Assembly (NCBI GenBank): GCA_963675435.1
Contig: OY776216.1
Coordinates: 4,154,001 to 4,218,000 of the forward strand
Reading direction: 5' to 3'
DNA length: 64,000 nucleotides
From: Saccharicrinis sp963675435
Lineage (GTDB): Bacteria; Bacteroidota; Bacteroidia; Bacteroidales; Marinilabiliaceae
In this document: piece after piece, positions 1 to 8,696 of the stretch
Numbering within the stretch: the first letter of the stretch is position 1
Layout of the letters: the number at the start of each line of letters is the position of its first letter
Made by a program: the position numbers and the translations under genes
The notes under the pieces: model-generated
Seen by the model: the letters and a program-made list of their open reading frames with translations, nothing else
The model's database searches: none
Told to the model about the DNA's origin: nothing

Positions 1-556
1 CTAGTTTTTCTTCTTCTGTTTCTCTTAGCAGTATCTGTTCAAACATACATATTGATGCAATATCTCTATATTCACGATATATCTTACCATCGGCTTTGAA
101 AGAAAATGTTAAAGGATATAAATCCAACTCTCCTTCTGTTAGTCTTGATAAATGCAATCTGAACTCGCCAACTCCTCTTTTATCTTTATGTGAAAAACTT
201 TTATCATGGAAATGTAGAACCTGCCTGTTATAAACACCACCAAATACAATATACCAATCTAATCGGTATACAATACCATCTTTATATGTGTTGTAGTAAA
301 AAACCCTGTATTTTGAATCACTTGACTTTGTAACTTGAATATAAGCCGAATCAGGTATTGAAATGTCTTCGTTATATGTTTTCAAAAATGTACTAAACAC
401 TTTCTTAAATTCAGCCAACTGATATTCTTTTTCGTGCGGATCATCCAAAAGAGAAATATCTCTCACCCTTTTCTCTAGGTCTTCCATTTTTAGTTGGGCA
501 TAAGATATGCTTCCTCCTAATAAAAAAAACAAAACCACTAGCCTACATATGTACAT
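1..556 (-). CDS. Secreted protein of unknown function (partial)
   Basis: An open frame runs from ATG at 556 leftward to the window edge with no stop, so the C-terminus is missing. About 185 residues are visible. The first 20 or so (MYICRLVVLFFLLGGSISYA) form a convincing signal peptide with a likely cut before QLKMED, so export is inferred. The rest is soluble and mixed, rich in charged and aromatic residues (SSDSKYRVFYYNTYKDG, VYRLDWYIVFGGVYN). I do not recognise the family. It is divergent from the small DUF6132 gene starting 48 bp away. Confidence 0.65.
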   Translation of the reverse strand, partial: MYICRLVVLFFLLGGSISYAQLKMEDLEKRVRDISLLDDPHEKEYQLAEFKKVFSTFLKTYNEDISIPDSAYIQVTKSSDSKYRVFYYNTYKDGIVYRLDWYIVFGGVYNRQVLHFHDKSFSHKDKRGVGEFRLHLSRLTEGELDLYPLTFSFKADGKIYREYRDIASICMFEQILLRETEEEKL

Positions 557-603
557 TGTTGTATATTTTAATATATTTGTGAAAATATTTATACTTCGAA
601 AAT

Positions 604-795
604 ATGAAGATTTGGGAAAAAATAAAAAGGCAAAATTTTAAAAAGCTTGCTCTTGGGATTATTATAGGTGGATTGGCTGGGTATGCCTATTATTATTTTG
701 TTGGATGTAATTCAGGGACATGCCCCATTACATCAAACCCAATAAATAGTATACTTTATGGCTCTTTTGCCGGACTTGTAATAACTGTTAAATAA
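604..795 (+). CDS. DUF6132 family small membrane protein
   Basis: 63 residues. A basic N-terminus (MKIWEKIKRQNFKK) precedes a glycine-rich membrane segment (LALGIIIGGLAGYAYYYFVG), then the motif CNSGTCPITSNP and a second hydrophobic segment (ILYGSFAGLV). The two cysteines in GCNSGTCPI and the helix-loop-helix layout match the short DUF6132 family of Bacteroidota, which has no assigned role. It is a single gene that converges on tdh and ends a few bases before that gene's terminator. Confidence 0.75.
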   Translation: MKIWEKIKRQNFKKLALGIIIGGLAGYAYYYFVGCNSGTCPITSNPINSILYGSFAGLVITVK

Positions 796-796
796 T

Positions 797-838
797 AAAA
801 AAACAACCTGAATTCGAAATAACATCGAATTCAGGTTG
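797..838 (-). terminator. Rho-independent terminator for tdh
   Basis: A perfect 14-bp stem (804-817 paired with 825-838) with a 7-base loop. On the minus strand it is followed by seven T residues (A-run 797-803 on the plus strand). It lies 25 bp past the tdh stop and faces the end of the DUF6132 gene. Confidence 0.85.
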
Positions 839-862
839 ATATTTATACTTTTATTTTAAAAT

Positions 863-1894
863 TTAATCCCAGTTTAATATTACTTTACCACTATTGCCTG
901 ACTCCATCACATCAAAACCTTTCTGAAAATCATCAATATGAAAACGATGCGTAATCATTGGAGTTAAATCAATACCTGTAAGTAACATTTGTTCCATATG
1001 ATACCAGGTTTCGAACATTTCTCTACCATAGATACCTTTTAAAGTTAATCCTTTAAATATAACTTTGGTCCAGTCTATTTGTGTTGTTGAAGGCTGAATT
1101 CCTAAAAGTGAAATTTTTCCAGAGTTATACATATTATCTAACATAGAGTTTAATGCAGCCGAATTACCGGAGCATTCCAGCCCTATATCAAAACCTCTCA
1201 TATTCAACTCCTTTACTACATCACTCAAGCTTTCGTTCAATGGATTCACTACTTTTGTAGCCCCCATTTTACGAGCTAATTCGGCACGATATTCATTAGT
1301 TTCCGTAGCTACAACATATCTTGCTCCTGCAAATTTTGCAATTGCAACACACATACTTCCAATTAAACCTGAACCTGTTATAACTACATCTTCACCAATA
1401 ATCGGAAAGCTTAATGTTGTATGAGTGGCATTTCCGAAAGGATCCATAATTGATGCTATTTCATCAGAAATATTTGGATGAACTTTCATTACATTATAAG
1501 CAGGCACCTTTACATATTCGGCAAATGCTCCGTTCGTATTTACACCTATACCTATTGAATTTTCACAAATATGCTGTCTTCCTCTTCTACAATTTCTACA
1601 ATGCCCGCATGATATATGACCTTCTCCGGTCACTCTGTCTCCTTCTCTAAACTCTTTTACTTCAGAACCGACTTTGACTACATAACCTACATACTCATGA
1701 CCTATAGTCATTGGTGTTTGAATTGTTTTTTGAGCCCATTCATCCCATAGGTAAATATGTAGATCAGTACCACATATAGCAGATTTTGCAACCTTAATTA
1801 AAACATCATTTACACCTATTTCTGGTAAATCTATTTCTTCCATCCAGATTCCTCTTTCTGGTTTTGCCTTTACCAAAGCCTTCATTTTTGTCAT
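863..1894 (-). CDS. tdh: L-threonine 3-dehydrogenase (zinc-dependent MDR family)
   Basis: Oxidises L-threonine to 2-amino-3-ketobutyrate with NAD+, the first step to glycine and acetyl-CoA. The 343 residues align along their full length with E. coli Tdh as I recall it. The catalytic zinc site is AICGTDLHIY with GHEYVG, the structural zinc site is CGHCRNCRRGRQHIC, the Rossmann loop is GSGLIGSMC, and the C-terminal signature is KGIYGREMFETWY. Translation may instead begin at the Met three codons downstream (MKALVKAKPERG), which matches the usual N-terminus. No kbl ligase gene is adjacent. A strong terminator lies downstream. Confidence 0.93.
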   Translation of the reverse strand: MTKMKALVKAKPERGIWMEEIDLPEIGVNDVLIKVAKSAICGTDLHIYLWDEWAQKTIQTPMTIGHEYVGYVVKVGSEVKEFREGDRVTGEGHISCGHCRNCRRGRQHICENSIGIGVNTNGAFAEYVKVPAYNVMKVHPNISDEIASIMDPFGNATHTTLSFPIIGEDVVITGSGLIGSMCVAIAKFAGARYVVATETNEYRAELARKMGATKVVNPLNESLSDVVKELNMRGFDIGLECSGNSAALNSMLDNMYNSGKISLLGIQPSTTQIDWTKVIFKGLTLKGIYGREMFETWYHMEQMLLTGIDLTPMITHRFHIDDFQKGFDVMESGNSGKVILNWD

Positions 1895-2038
1895 ATTCCT
1901 AGCTCTATTAAATGTAAAATTTTAATAATTCAGTATTATTCTGAAGCTGACAACTCCACAATTATACAATAATGTAAAGGTGAGCATAAGTTAATCATAC
2001 TTCAATGATAAATCTCAAGGATTAAATATTCAAATCTT

Positions 2039-4081
2039 CTATTTATCTCTTAACCATTTATAAAATTCTATTTGTGACCTAAATACCGTTTCATCAGATT
2101 TCTTACCTCTTAAGGTATTATCCATCGCATTATTTAATAATCTGGAAGAACAATTATCTTTTCGTTGCATATCTAGCATTGTTAATATTTCATTCTTCAA
2201 TTCCTTATTATAAATTGGACAAGCTACTTCAATCCTTCTATCTAAATTTCGTGTCATAAAATCTGCTGAAGAAATGTATACTTTTTCATCACCGCCATTA
2301 AAAAAAACAAAAATTCTTGAATGCTCCAGATATCGATCTATTAATCCAAACGATTCAATTGCATTTTCCGGCTTATCAAATTCAGAAATTAATGAAAACA
2401 TTCCCCTAACATTTAAAATAACCTCAACTCCAGCCTTTTTAGCTTCGTATAATAGCTGAATCAAATCGTAATCTACAAGGTTATTCACCTTTATGTAGAT
2501 ATATGCTTTTTTACCAATTGAAGCGTTTTCCATTTCATTACGAATATACTTTTCTATCGAGTTTCGCATGATAAACGGGGAAACCAAAAGATGCTCAAAT
2601 GTAGGTATATTATAGTTTTTACTAAAAAAGTCAAAGACAGAAGAAACCTCTTTGGCTATACCTACATGTCGTGTTAATAAAAAGTGATCGGCAAAAATAT
2701 TAGCTGAATCCTCATTAAAATTTCCTGTGCCAACACCGGCATAACAAACTAAATTGCTTTTTTCCTTTCGGGTAACTAAACAAAGTTTTGAGTGTACTTT
2801 TAATCCAGGTACACCAAAAATAACTTTAACCCCTGCTTCCTTTAATTTATTCGCATAAGATATATTTGCCTTCTCGTCAAATCTGGCCTGTAATTCCATC
2901 ACTGCCACAACTTGTTTCCCATTTCTTGCAGCATTTCTTAAAGCTTTCATTACTGCAGAATTTTTTGCAACACGATAAATTGTTATTTTAATTTCGCGAA
3001 CATAAGGATCAATGGATGCCTCACGAAGAAAATCAATAAAATGAGAAAACGAATGATAAGGATAATGTAATAATATATCACGTTTTGCAATGATCTTAAA
3101 CAATGATATTTGTGGTTGAATATGTTTATGATATATCGTGGGCAACGAATCATAGGTCATATTCTTAGCACCAAATTTCGGAAAATCAATAAAGTCTTTA
3201 AAATTATGATAACGTCCTCCTCTTATAACAGCATCTTCAGTTGTATAATCTAACTTTCTAAGGAGTAGTGACAGCATTTCATCTGGCATATTCTTGTCAT
3301 GTACAAACCTTACAGGATTTGCTTCCTTTCTTCTTTCCAACCCCTTGGAAATTTTCTTCACATAACTTTCTGAAATATCATCATTAATATCTAATTCTGC
3401 ATCCCTTGTTAACTTAAATGTATAAGCAGAGATTCTATCAAACTTAAACATGTAAAATATATCCTTCAACTCATATCTGATCACATCATCTAAAAGCATT
3501 ACATATTTTTTCCCGTCATTTGATGGCAGTAAAACAAAACGATCCAAAGATGATGGAATCTCAATTAGTGCATAATTATCTTTTCCATTCAATAATTCCT
3601 GCAAATAAACACCTAAGTATATTCCATTATCAGATAAATCAGGTAATTCACGCTTTTTAGAGATAATGATAGGCATTAAATTACCACGCACTTTCTTCTG
3701 AAAATATCTTTTTACAAAATTCCCCTGATCTTCTGTCAGATCAGTTTCATTAATAAGGTATATACCTTCTTCCTGCAATCCTTCAATAATATCATCATAA
3801 GTTTTGGCAAACTTACGAGATTGTCGGATCACCTCATTATGTATATCCTTTAAAATATCTTTTGGAGCACCACCCTCAAAAACTGTATTTTTATCCAGTT
3901 GTACTATACGCTTTAATACAGCTACCCGAACTCTAAAGAATTCATCCATGTTATTAGAATAGATGCCTAAAAACTTTATACGCTCTATTAGTGGTACATT
4001 TCTTCGTGAGGCTTCCTGTAATACTCTATCATTAAACGATAACCAACTAATTTCCTTACTTCTAAAGTTTTCTACTGTCAT
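2039..4081 (-). CDS. ppk1: Polyphosphate kinase
   Basis: Reversibly makes inorganic polyphosphate from ATP. 680 residues, the usual PPK1 length, with N, head and two phospholipase D-like C domains in order. The N domain opens with the typical EISWLSFNDRVLQEA. The region GLKVHSKLCLV carries the autophosphorylated histidine, followed by YAGVGTGNFNEDSA. The second C domain has YISSADFMTRNLDRRIEV. It stands alone, divergent from the flavoprotein gene at 4263, with no exopolyphosphatase beside it. Confidence 0.95.
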   Translation of the reverse strand: MTVENFRSKEISWLSFNDRVLQEASRRNVPLIERIKFLGIYSNNMDEFFRVRVAVLKRIVQLDKNTVFEGGAPKDILKDIHNEVIRQSRKFAKTYDDIIEGLQEEGIYLINETDLTEDQGNFVKRYFQKKVRGNLMPIIISKKRELPDLSDNGIYLGVYLQELLNGKDNYALIEIPSSLDRFVLLPSNDGKKYVMLLDDVIRYELKDIFYMFKFDRISAYTFKLTRDAELDINDDISESYVKKISKGLERRKEANPVRFVHDKNMPDEMLSLLLRKLDYTTEDAVIRGGRYHNFKDFIDFPKFGAKNMTYDSLPTIYHKHIQPQISLFKIIAKRDILLHYPYHSFSHFIDFLREASIDPYVREIKITIYRVAKNSAVMKALRNAARNGKQVVAVMELQARFDEKANISYANKLKEAGVKVIFGVPGLKVHSKLCLVTRKEKSNLVCYAGVGTGNFNEDSANIFADHFLLTRHVGIAKEVSSVFDFFSKNYNIPTFEHLLVSPFIMRNSIEKYIRNEMENASIGKKAYIYIKVNNLVDYDLIQLLYEAKKAGVEVILNVRGMFSLISEFDKPENAIESFGLIDRYLEHSRIFVFFNGGDEKVYISSADFMTRNLDRRIEVACPIYNKELKNEILTMLDMQRKDNCSSRLLNNAMDNTLRGKKSDETVFRSQIEFYKWLRDK

Positions 4082-4262
4082 ACCTGTCTAAAATTTATTA
4101 TTTTAAGGAATAAATCTACATTCAAAGTTTCTATAGATTAAAAATAGAAATTATCTGCCAATTGAAAACAGTAAAAACTCATAATTTATGATGAACATTT
4201 TATTAACATTCGGGTTTAGACTGTCAAGTTATCTGAGTTTTAAATAAATAATAATAAAATAT

Positions 4263-4922
4263 ATGTCACGTAAAAGATTAAATCTGCACGAAATATTAGA
4301 AGTTCGTCATTTAACTGACTCAACTTTTGTAATACGTTTTGAGAAAAACGGTATGGACTTTAAAGCTGGTCAGCATGTTTGTGTTGGTCAACCCAACGGT
4401 ATACACACAAGAGAATACTCCATATATAGTGCTGAATATGAACCTTTTGTTGAAATATTAGTAAAAGAAGTTCAAAATGGTTTGGTTACCCCTGTTTTAA
4501 AGGGATTGAAAGCAGGTGAGAATGTTGTGGTTGAAGAGCCTGTTGGGTATTTTACTCTACAAGATGAAAAAATTAAATCAAAGAAATTTTTATTTATTGC
4601 TACGGGAACCGGTATTTCACCTTTTCATTCCATGACAAAAAGTATTCCTGAATTGGATTATAAAATTTTACATGGAGTAAGAACTGCGCAGGAAGGTTAC
4701 GAACGTAATGAATATAAGAAAGATCGGTATATTCTATGTTCTTCAAGAGATCAAAGTGGAGATTATACAGGAAGAATTACAAATTATTTAAAAGAAGTAC
4801 TGATTGATAAAGATTCTGAAGTATATTTGTGCGGAAATTGTAATATGATTCATGATGCTTATGATATTTTGGAGGAAAAAGGAATATCTAATGAGCAGAT
4901 TCATGCAGAAGTATATTTTTAA
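4263..4922 (+). CDS. Ferredoxin-NADP reductase-like flavoprotein
   Basis: 219 residues with the plant-type FNR fold: an FAD-binding barrel with the RxYS signature (TREYSIYSA, about residues 50-58), an NAD(P)-binding half with FIATGTGISPF, and a C-terminal aromatic residue (AEVYF) of the kind that stacks on the flavin. It probably moves electrons between NADPH and ferredoxin or flavodoxin in the cytosol. It precedes the radical-SAM gene at 4999 on the same strand, and such enzymes need reduced flavodoxin or ferredoxin, so a supporting role is a reasonable guess. The partner protein cannot be told from sequence. Confidence 0.85.
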   Translation: MSRKRLNLHEILEVRHLTDSTFVIRFEKNGMDFKAGQHVCVGQPNGIHTREYSIYSAEYEPFVEILVKEVQNGLVTPVLKGLKAGENVVVEEPVGYFTLQDEKIKSKKFLFIATGTGISPFHSMTKSIPELDYKILHGVRTAQEGYERNEYKKDRYILCSSRDQSGDYTGRITNYLKEVLIDKDSEVYLCGNCNMIHDAYDILEEKGISNEQIHAEVYF

Positions 4923-4998
4923 CATTAAAGATTAATAAACTGAAGATTAACCTTTTTCAGATTCTTTTTCTTTATACAAATTATCAAAACAAAGAATT

Positions 4999-6339
4999 GT
5001 GAAGTACTTTTTACTGACATTGGGATGTCAAATGAATTTGAGTGACTCGGAGCGTGTGGCGTCAGTACTGGATGCAGCAGGATGCACCAAAGTGGATAAC
5101 GAAGAAGATGCCAATATTATTGGTATTTTAGCTTGTTCAGTGCGTCAAAAAGCAATTGACAAAGTTTACAATAAGATTTCGAAATGGAATAAATGGAAGA
5201 ATAAAAAAAACCTGATAACATTTATTTCTGGTTGTATTCTTCCTGCTGACAAGGAAAAGTTTTTAAAATTATTTGATATTGTTTTTGCAATGCCTGAATT
5301 ACCTCAATTCCCTAAAATGTTAGGTGAATATGGTGTTACAAATCCATTATCATTAATTGCAGAACCCAACAATGCCATTGATGAAATTCAATTATTTTGG
5401 AACGTAAAACCTAAATACGATTCCAATTTTGAAGCCTTTATTCCAATTCAAAATGGTTGTAACAAATTTTGTACTTATTGTGCGGTTCCTTATACCAGAG
5501 GCAGAGAAGTATCAAGACCATCTCAGGAAATTCTTGATGAAGTTAGAAACCTTGCAGAAAAGGGTTATAAATCAATAACACTTTTAGGACAAAATGTAAA
5601 TTCATACGGCCTTGATAAAAAAGGCGAGGAAATGACTTTTCCTGAATTACTTGAAAAAGTTGGACAGATTGGAGAAGAGGTTAACAAAGAATTCTGGGTT
5701 TATTTTACTTCTCCACACCCTCGCGATATGACGGATGATATTTTTCATATCATTGCAAAATACGATTGCTTAGGAAAACAAATTCATTTCCCAATTCAAA
5801 GTGGAGATGAAAAAGTGCTGATAAAAATGAATCGTAAACATTCATTGGAGAAGTACCGAAAAACTATGCAATCATTCAGAAGAATTCTTCCTCAGGCAAC
5901 AGTATTCACTGATATTATTGTTGGTTTCACTGATGAAACGGAAGAACAATTTGAAAATACAAGAAAAGCAATGGAAGAGTTTAAATACAATATGGCTTAT
6001 ATAGCCATGTATTCGCCTCGTCCTGGTGCTGCTTCTTACAGATGGGAAGACAACATCCCATTAGAAGAAAAGAAGCGTAGATTTGCTGTATTAAGTGATG
6101 AACTACAAAAGCATACTTACGAATATAACAAATCTATTGTGGGTAAAACCGTTAAAGTTTTAATCCGAGAGCTTGACAGAAAACCAGGTTATCTATCTGG
6201 ACATACAGACGGTAAAATTGTAATCAGATTAGAGTCTGATGATTTAAGCTTAATCGGACAAATTGTTGAACTAAAAGTAACTAGTGCAGCCAAATTTTCA
6301 ATTGAAGGAGAATTAGTTGAAAAAACAGTAAGATGCTAA
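4999..6339 (+). CDS. miaB: MiaB-family tRNA methylthiotransferase (radical SAM)
   Basis: Predicted to add the 2-methylthio group to isopentenyl-A37 of tRNA. Three cysteines of the N-terminal UPF0004 domain are visible (C10 in LGCQMN, C46 in LACSVR, C79 in SGCILP). The radical-SAM cluster motif CNKFCTYC is at 154-161, followed by PYTRGREVSRP and a C-terminal TRAM-like stretch. The start is GTG at 4999, and KYFLLTLGCQMN matches the family N-terminus. Residues 40-135 look more divergent than standard Bacteroidota MiaB (VYIETYGCQMN type), so it could be a paralogue. RimO or MtaB is less likely because of the PYTRGREVSRP motif. Confidence 0.8.
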   Translation: MKYFLLTLGCQMNLSDSERVASVLDAAGCTKVDNEEDANIIGILACSVRQKAIDKVYNKISKWNKWKNKKNLITFISGCILPADKEKFLKLFDIVFAMPELPQFPKMLGEYGVTNPLSLIAEPNNAIDEIQLFWNVKPKYDSNFEAFIPIQNGCNKFCTYCAVPYTRGREVSRPSQEILDEVRNLAEKGYKSITLLGQNVNSYGLDKKGEEMTFPELLEKVGQIGEEVNKEFWVYFTSPHPRDMTDDIFHIIAKYDCLGKQIHFPIQSGDEKVLIKMNRKHSLEKYRKTMQSFRRILPQATVFTDIIVGFTDETEEQFENTRKAMEEFKYNMAYIAMYSPRPGAASYRWEDNIPLEEKKRRFAVLSDELQKHTYEYNKSIVGKTVKVLIRELDRKPGYLSGHTDGKIVIRLESDDLSLIGQIVELKVTSAAKFSIEGELVEKTVRC

Positions 6340-6362
6340 TTTATACTAAAAAAATAGATTTC

Positions 6363-6398
6363 ATAGCTGGTAGTTAAATTAACTGTCAGCTATTTTTT
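6363..6398 (+). terminator. Terminator downstream of miaB
   Basis: A hairpin with outer stem ATAGCTG/CAGCTAT, a two-base internal mismatch and inner stem AGTTAA/TTAACT, followed by TTTTTT. It lies 24 bp after the miaB stop. Confidence 0.75.
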
Positions 6399-6410
6399 CT
6401 GTGTACCAAT

Positions 6411-7484
6411 TTATAAATCCTTCTCAGGAAGCCTAATCATTACTCTAGTTCCTTTTCAATTACGGATTCAAATTCAATAATACCGTAATGCTCTTTTATT
6501 ATTAAATAACTGATTGATAAACCTAAACCGGTTTCATCACCAGGAGGTTTTGTTGTAAAAAAATATTCTTTTACTTGAGGAATATTTTAAGCAGAAATTC
6601 CTATCCCACTATCAATGATTTCTATAATTACATTATCATTTTCTTTTTTTGTGATGATATAAATTTCACCTTCATCCTGAATAGAATTAATTGCATTTGA
6701 TAACACATTGATAAAAACCTGATGTAATTTTCCAACATTACCTTTTACAATCAGACTTTCACTGCAATAATCATTAAGCACTGCAACGCAGTGTCTTAAT
6801 TGATTAAACCCGGATTATGTATTAGAACTTTGTAATGAACATTGATAGTACCATAAACAAGGCTTTACTGAAACGAGGCATAGCATCGTTCTGGTGAGTT
6901 GAAGTGAAGTAACGAAGTGTCTTGTTTTGAAGTAATTTCAATGTGTAATAGATGGTCTAATGCATATTGCGGGTTAAACATCATTATTTCCTCATCGTTT
7001 GTTTCTTAATCTTTAACTTGAGCAATCAACCAATTGGCAATTTGTTTATTTCCTACCGAAATATTAGCACCTCCATTGAGCAAACCTCCATTTAAACAGT
7101 TTTGAAAAATAGGGCCTGAGGAATTTTGTCTACCTATTATAGAGTCAGAATAATAACAATTTTCACCACTAACTCTGTCTTTCATATAATATCTCTACAT
7201 AAATGACAAAAATTACTATTTTTTGTTACAGGTGTTCAATCAGGCTTGGCTATTAATGATGCGTCCCCTGTAGAAGAAGAAAATAAATCTAGCAATTTCT
7301 GTATCATTTCTAAATCAAATAAATCAAGAAATTCTACATGCTTTAATTCTTTATCTATTGGGGTTACTCTTTTCATTAAATTTACAATGTTTTGCTGTAA
7401 TCAACTCTTGTTATGAGATTCAATAAAATAGTAATTAAACTCTTTTACAATTCTTACTGTTGCATATAACTTAACAAAATACAT
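6411..7484 (-). pseudogene. Decayed PocR-domain sensor histidine kinase, split by element A1
   Basis: Read on the minus strand, the relic starts near ATG 7484. It shows a PocR-type ligand-binding domain (VEFLDLFDLEMIQKLLDLFS, TPVTKNSNFCHLCRDII, then GGANISVGNKQIANWLIAQV). It then passes straight to a histidine-kinase ATPase core (GNVGKLHQVFINVLSNAINS, IEIIDSGIGIS, TGLGLSISYLIIKEHYG) and ends at 6411 (RVMIRLPEKDL). In-frame stops follow HNKS, AKPD, QVKD and GISA, and frameshifts occur near 7180 and 6455. The phosphoacceptor domain is missing. Repeat element A1 lies in the middle, and removing it with one TTAAA copy rejoins the reading frame. The gene is dead. Confidence 0.85.
6809..6973 (+). 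mobile_element. Family A miniature fold-back element, copy A1
   Basis: 165 bp with ends CCCGGATTATGTATTAGA and, inverted, CCCGCAATATGCATTAGA. It is flanked by a direct 5-bp duplication TTAAA (6804-6808 and 6974-6978). The two halves are imperfect reverse complements well beyond the termini (ACATTGATAGTAC against ACATTGAAATTAC), so the whole element can fold back on itself. It has no coding capacity. It is closely similar to A2 at 17334 in the same orientation and related to A3 at 24329. It interrupts the PocR kinase relic. Confidence 0.9.
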
Positions 7485-7496
7485 TGAATCACCCAA

Positions 7497-8693
7497 TCAA
7501 TTCTTTTTATATGGTACTGTAAAATAAAAGGTTGAACCTTTATCAATTGCAGAGTCTATTGTTATAGAACCATTCAAAAGCTTAGCATATTCCTGAGATA
7601 TGGCTAATCCTAATCCTAATCCTCCTGATCTGGGTAGTTCTTTATTTACTTTTGAAAATCTTTCAAAGATGACTTCTCTGTTTTTCGGAATGATTCCTAT
7701 TCCAGTATCTCTTACATACAATACCAATTCATCTCCAACTATCTTATATCCTAATTCAATAAAACCTTTATCCGTAAAATTAATTGCATTTTCAAGTATG
7801 TTTTGCATTACTTTAGTCAGCATTAGTTTATCGGTGTAAATCCTAAAATTATGCTGCTTAATCTCTTCATTAATTCGAATTGGCACTTCATCATTCTTCG
7901 ACATTAAGGTATACTCAGCTTGCATTCGAATTAATAACTCATTTAAACAAAATACTTCATTGTTTACAGATATTTGTTTGGCTACTAATTTTGAAATTTC
8001 CAGAATATCATCAATAATTCGTAATAAATCAGAAGTATTTTCCTGTACAATTTTAGCATAATAGTCTCTTAAATCCTCAGACAAATCTTTTTCTGTCAGC
8101 ATTTCAGAAAACCCCATTATACCATTCATTGGAGTTCGAATTTCATGTGACATATTTTTGAGGAACTCCATTTTTAACTGATCAGCTTTTTCCGCCTTTT
8201 CTTTAGCTAAAATAAGTTCCTGTTCAAACTTTTTACGTTCTGTAAAATCTCTGAGAACAGCTACTATTGCACTTTGATTATTCCATAAGGTAGGACTAAG
8301 CGATACCTGAATTTCGATTTCTTCAAAGGAATCAACAGGCTTAGCAAGCCATTCAAAAATATGAGGTTGATTACTTAAAACATCACTCCAAATGGATTCT
8401 AATCCTTTTGCATCTTGATTTGGTGAAGTAATATCATAAATGGTATACTTATCACAATCATTTTTATCAATATTATAAATAGCCTGAGTTTGGTCATTTA
8501 TTGATAAAATACGACCATCGAGATCATGAATAATAATCGCGTCACTAATACTATTTAAAATTGTCTGCAGGTTGTTTTGAGATGCCTCCAAACTGTCTAT
8601 TTTCTTTTGCAATTCAGGATAATAACTCTTGTGTAAAGAATGCTCTCCTAAACCAATAATTTTATCTCGATATTTATCCCACTCGTTTTCCAT
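7497..8693 (-). CDS. PAS-domain sensor histidine kinase
   Basis: 398 residues with no membrane segment, so probably a cytosolic sensor. Order: a short coiled coil (22-50), a PAS domain (about 45-155, ending in VLRDFTERKKFEQEL), a HisKA domain with FLKNMSHEIRTPMNGIMGF (phosphoacceptor His183), and an HATPase_c domain with NILENAINF, DTGIGI and GLGLGLAISQEY. No receiver domain is fused and no response regulator is adjacent. It begins 3 bp after the iron alcohol dehydrogenase and so is probably cotranscribed with it. The relic of a second kinase with a PocR domain follows 12 bp later, suggesting a former three-gene sensing operon. Confidence 0.88.
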   Translation of the reverse strand: MENEWDKYRDKIIGLGEHSLHKSYYPELQKKIDSLEASQNNLQTILNSISDAIIIHDLDGRILSINDQTQAIYNIDKNDCDKYTIYDITSPNQDAKGLESIWSDVLSNQPHIFEWLAKPVDSFEEIEIQVSLSPTLWNNQSAIVAVLRDFTERKKFEQELILAKEKAEKADQLKMEFLKNMSHEIRTPMNGIMGFSEMLTEKDLSEDLRDYYAKIVQENTSDLLRIIDDILEISKLVAKQISVNNEVFCLNELLIRMQAEYTLMSKNDEVPIRINEEIKQHNFRIYTDKLMLTKVMQNILENAINFTDKGFIELGYKIVGDELVLYVRDTGIGIIPKNREVIFERFSKVNKELPRSGGLGLGLAISQEYAKLLNGSITIDSAIDKGSTFYFTVPYKKN

Positions 8694-8696
8694 TTA

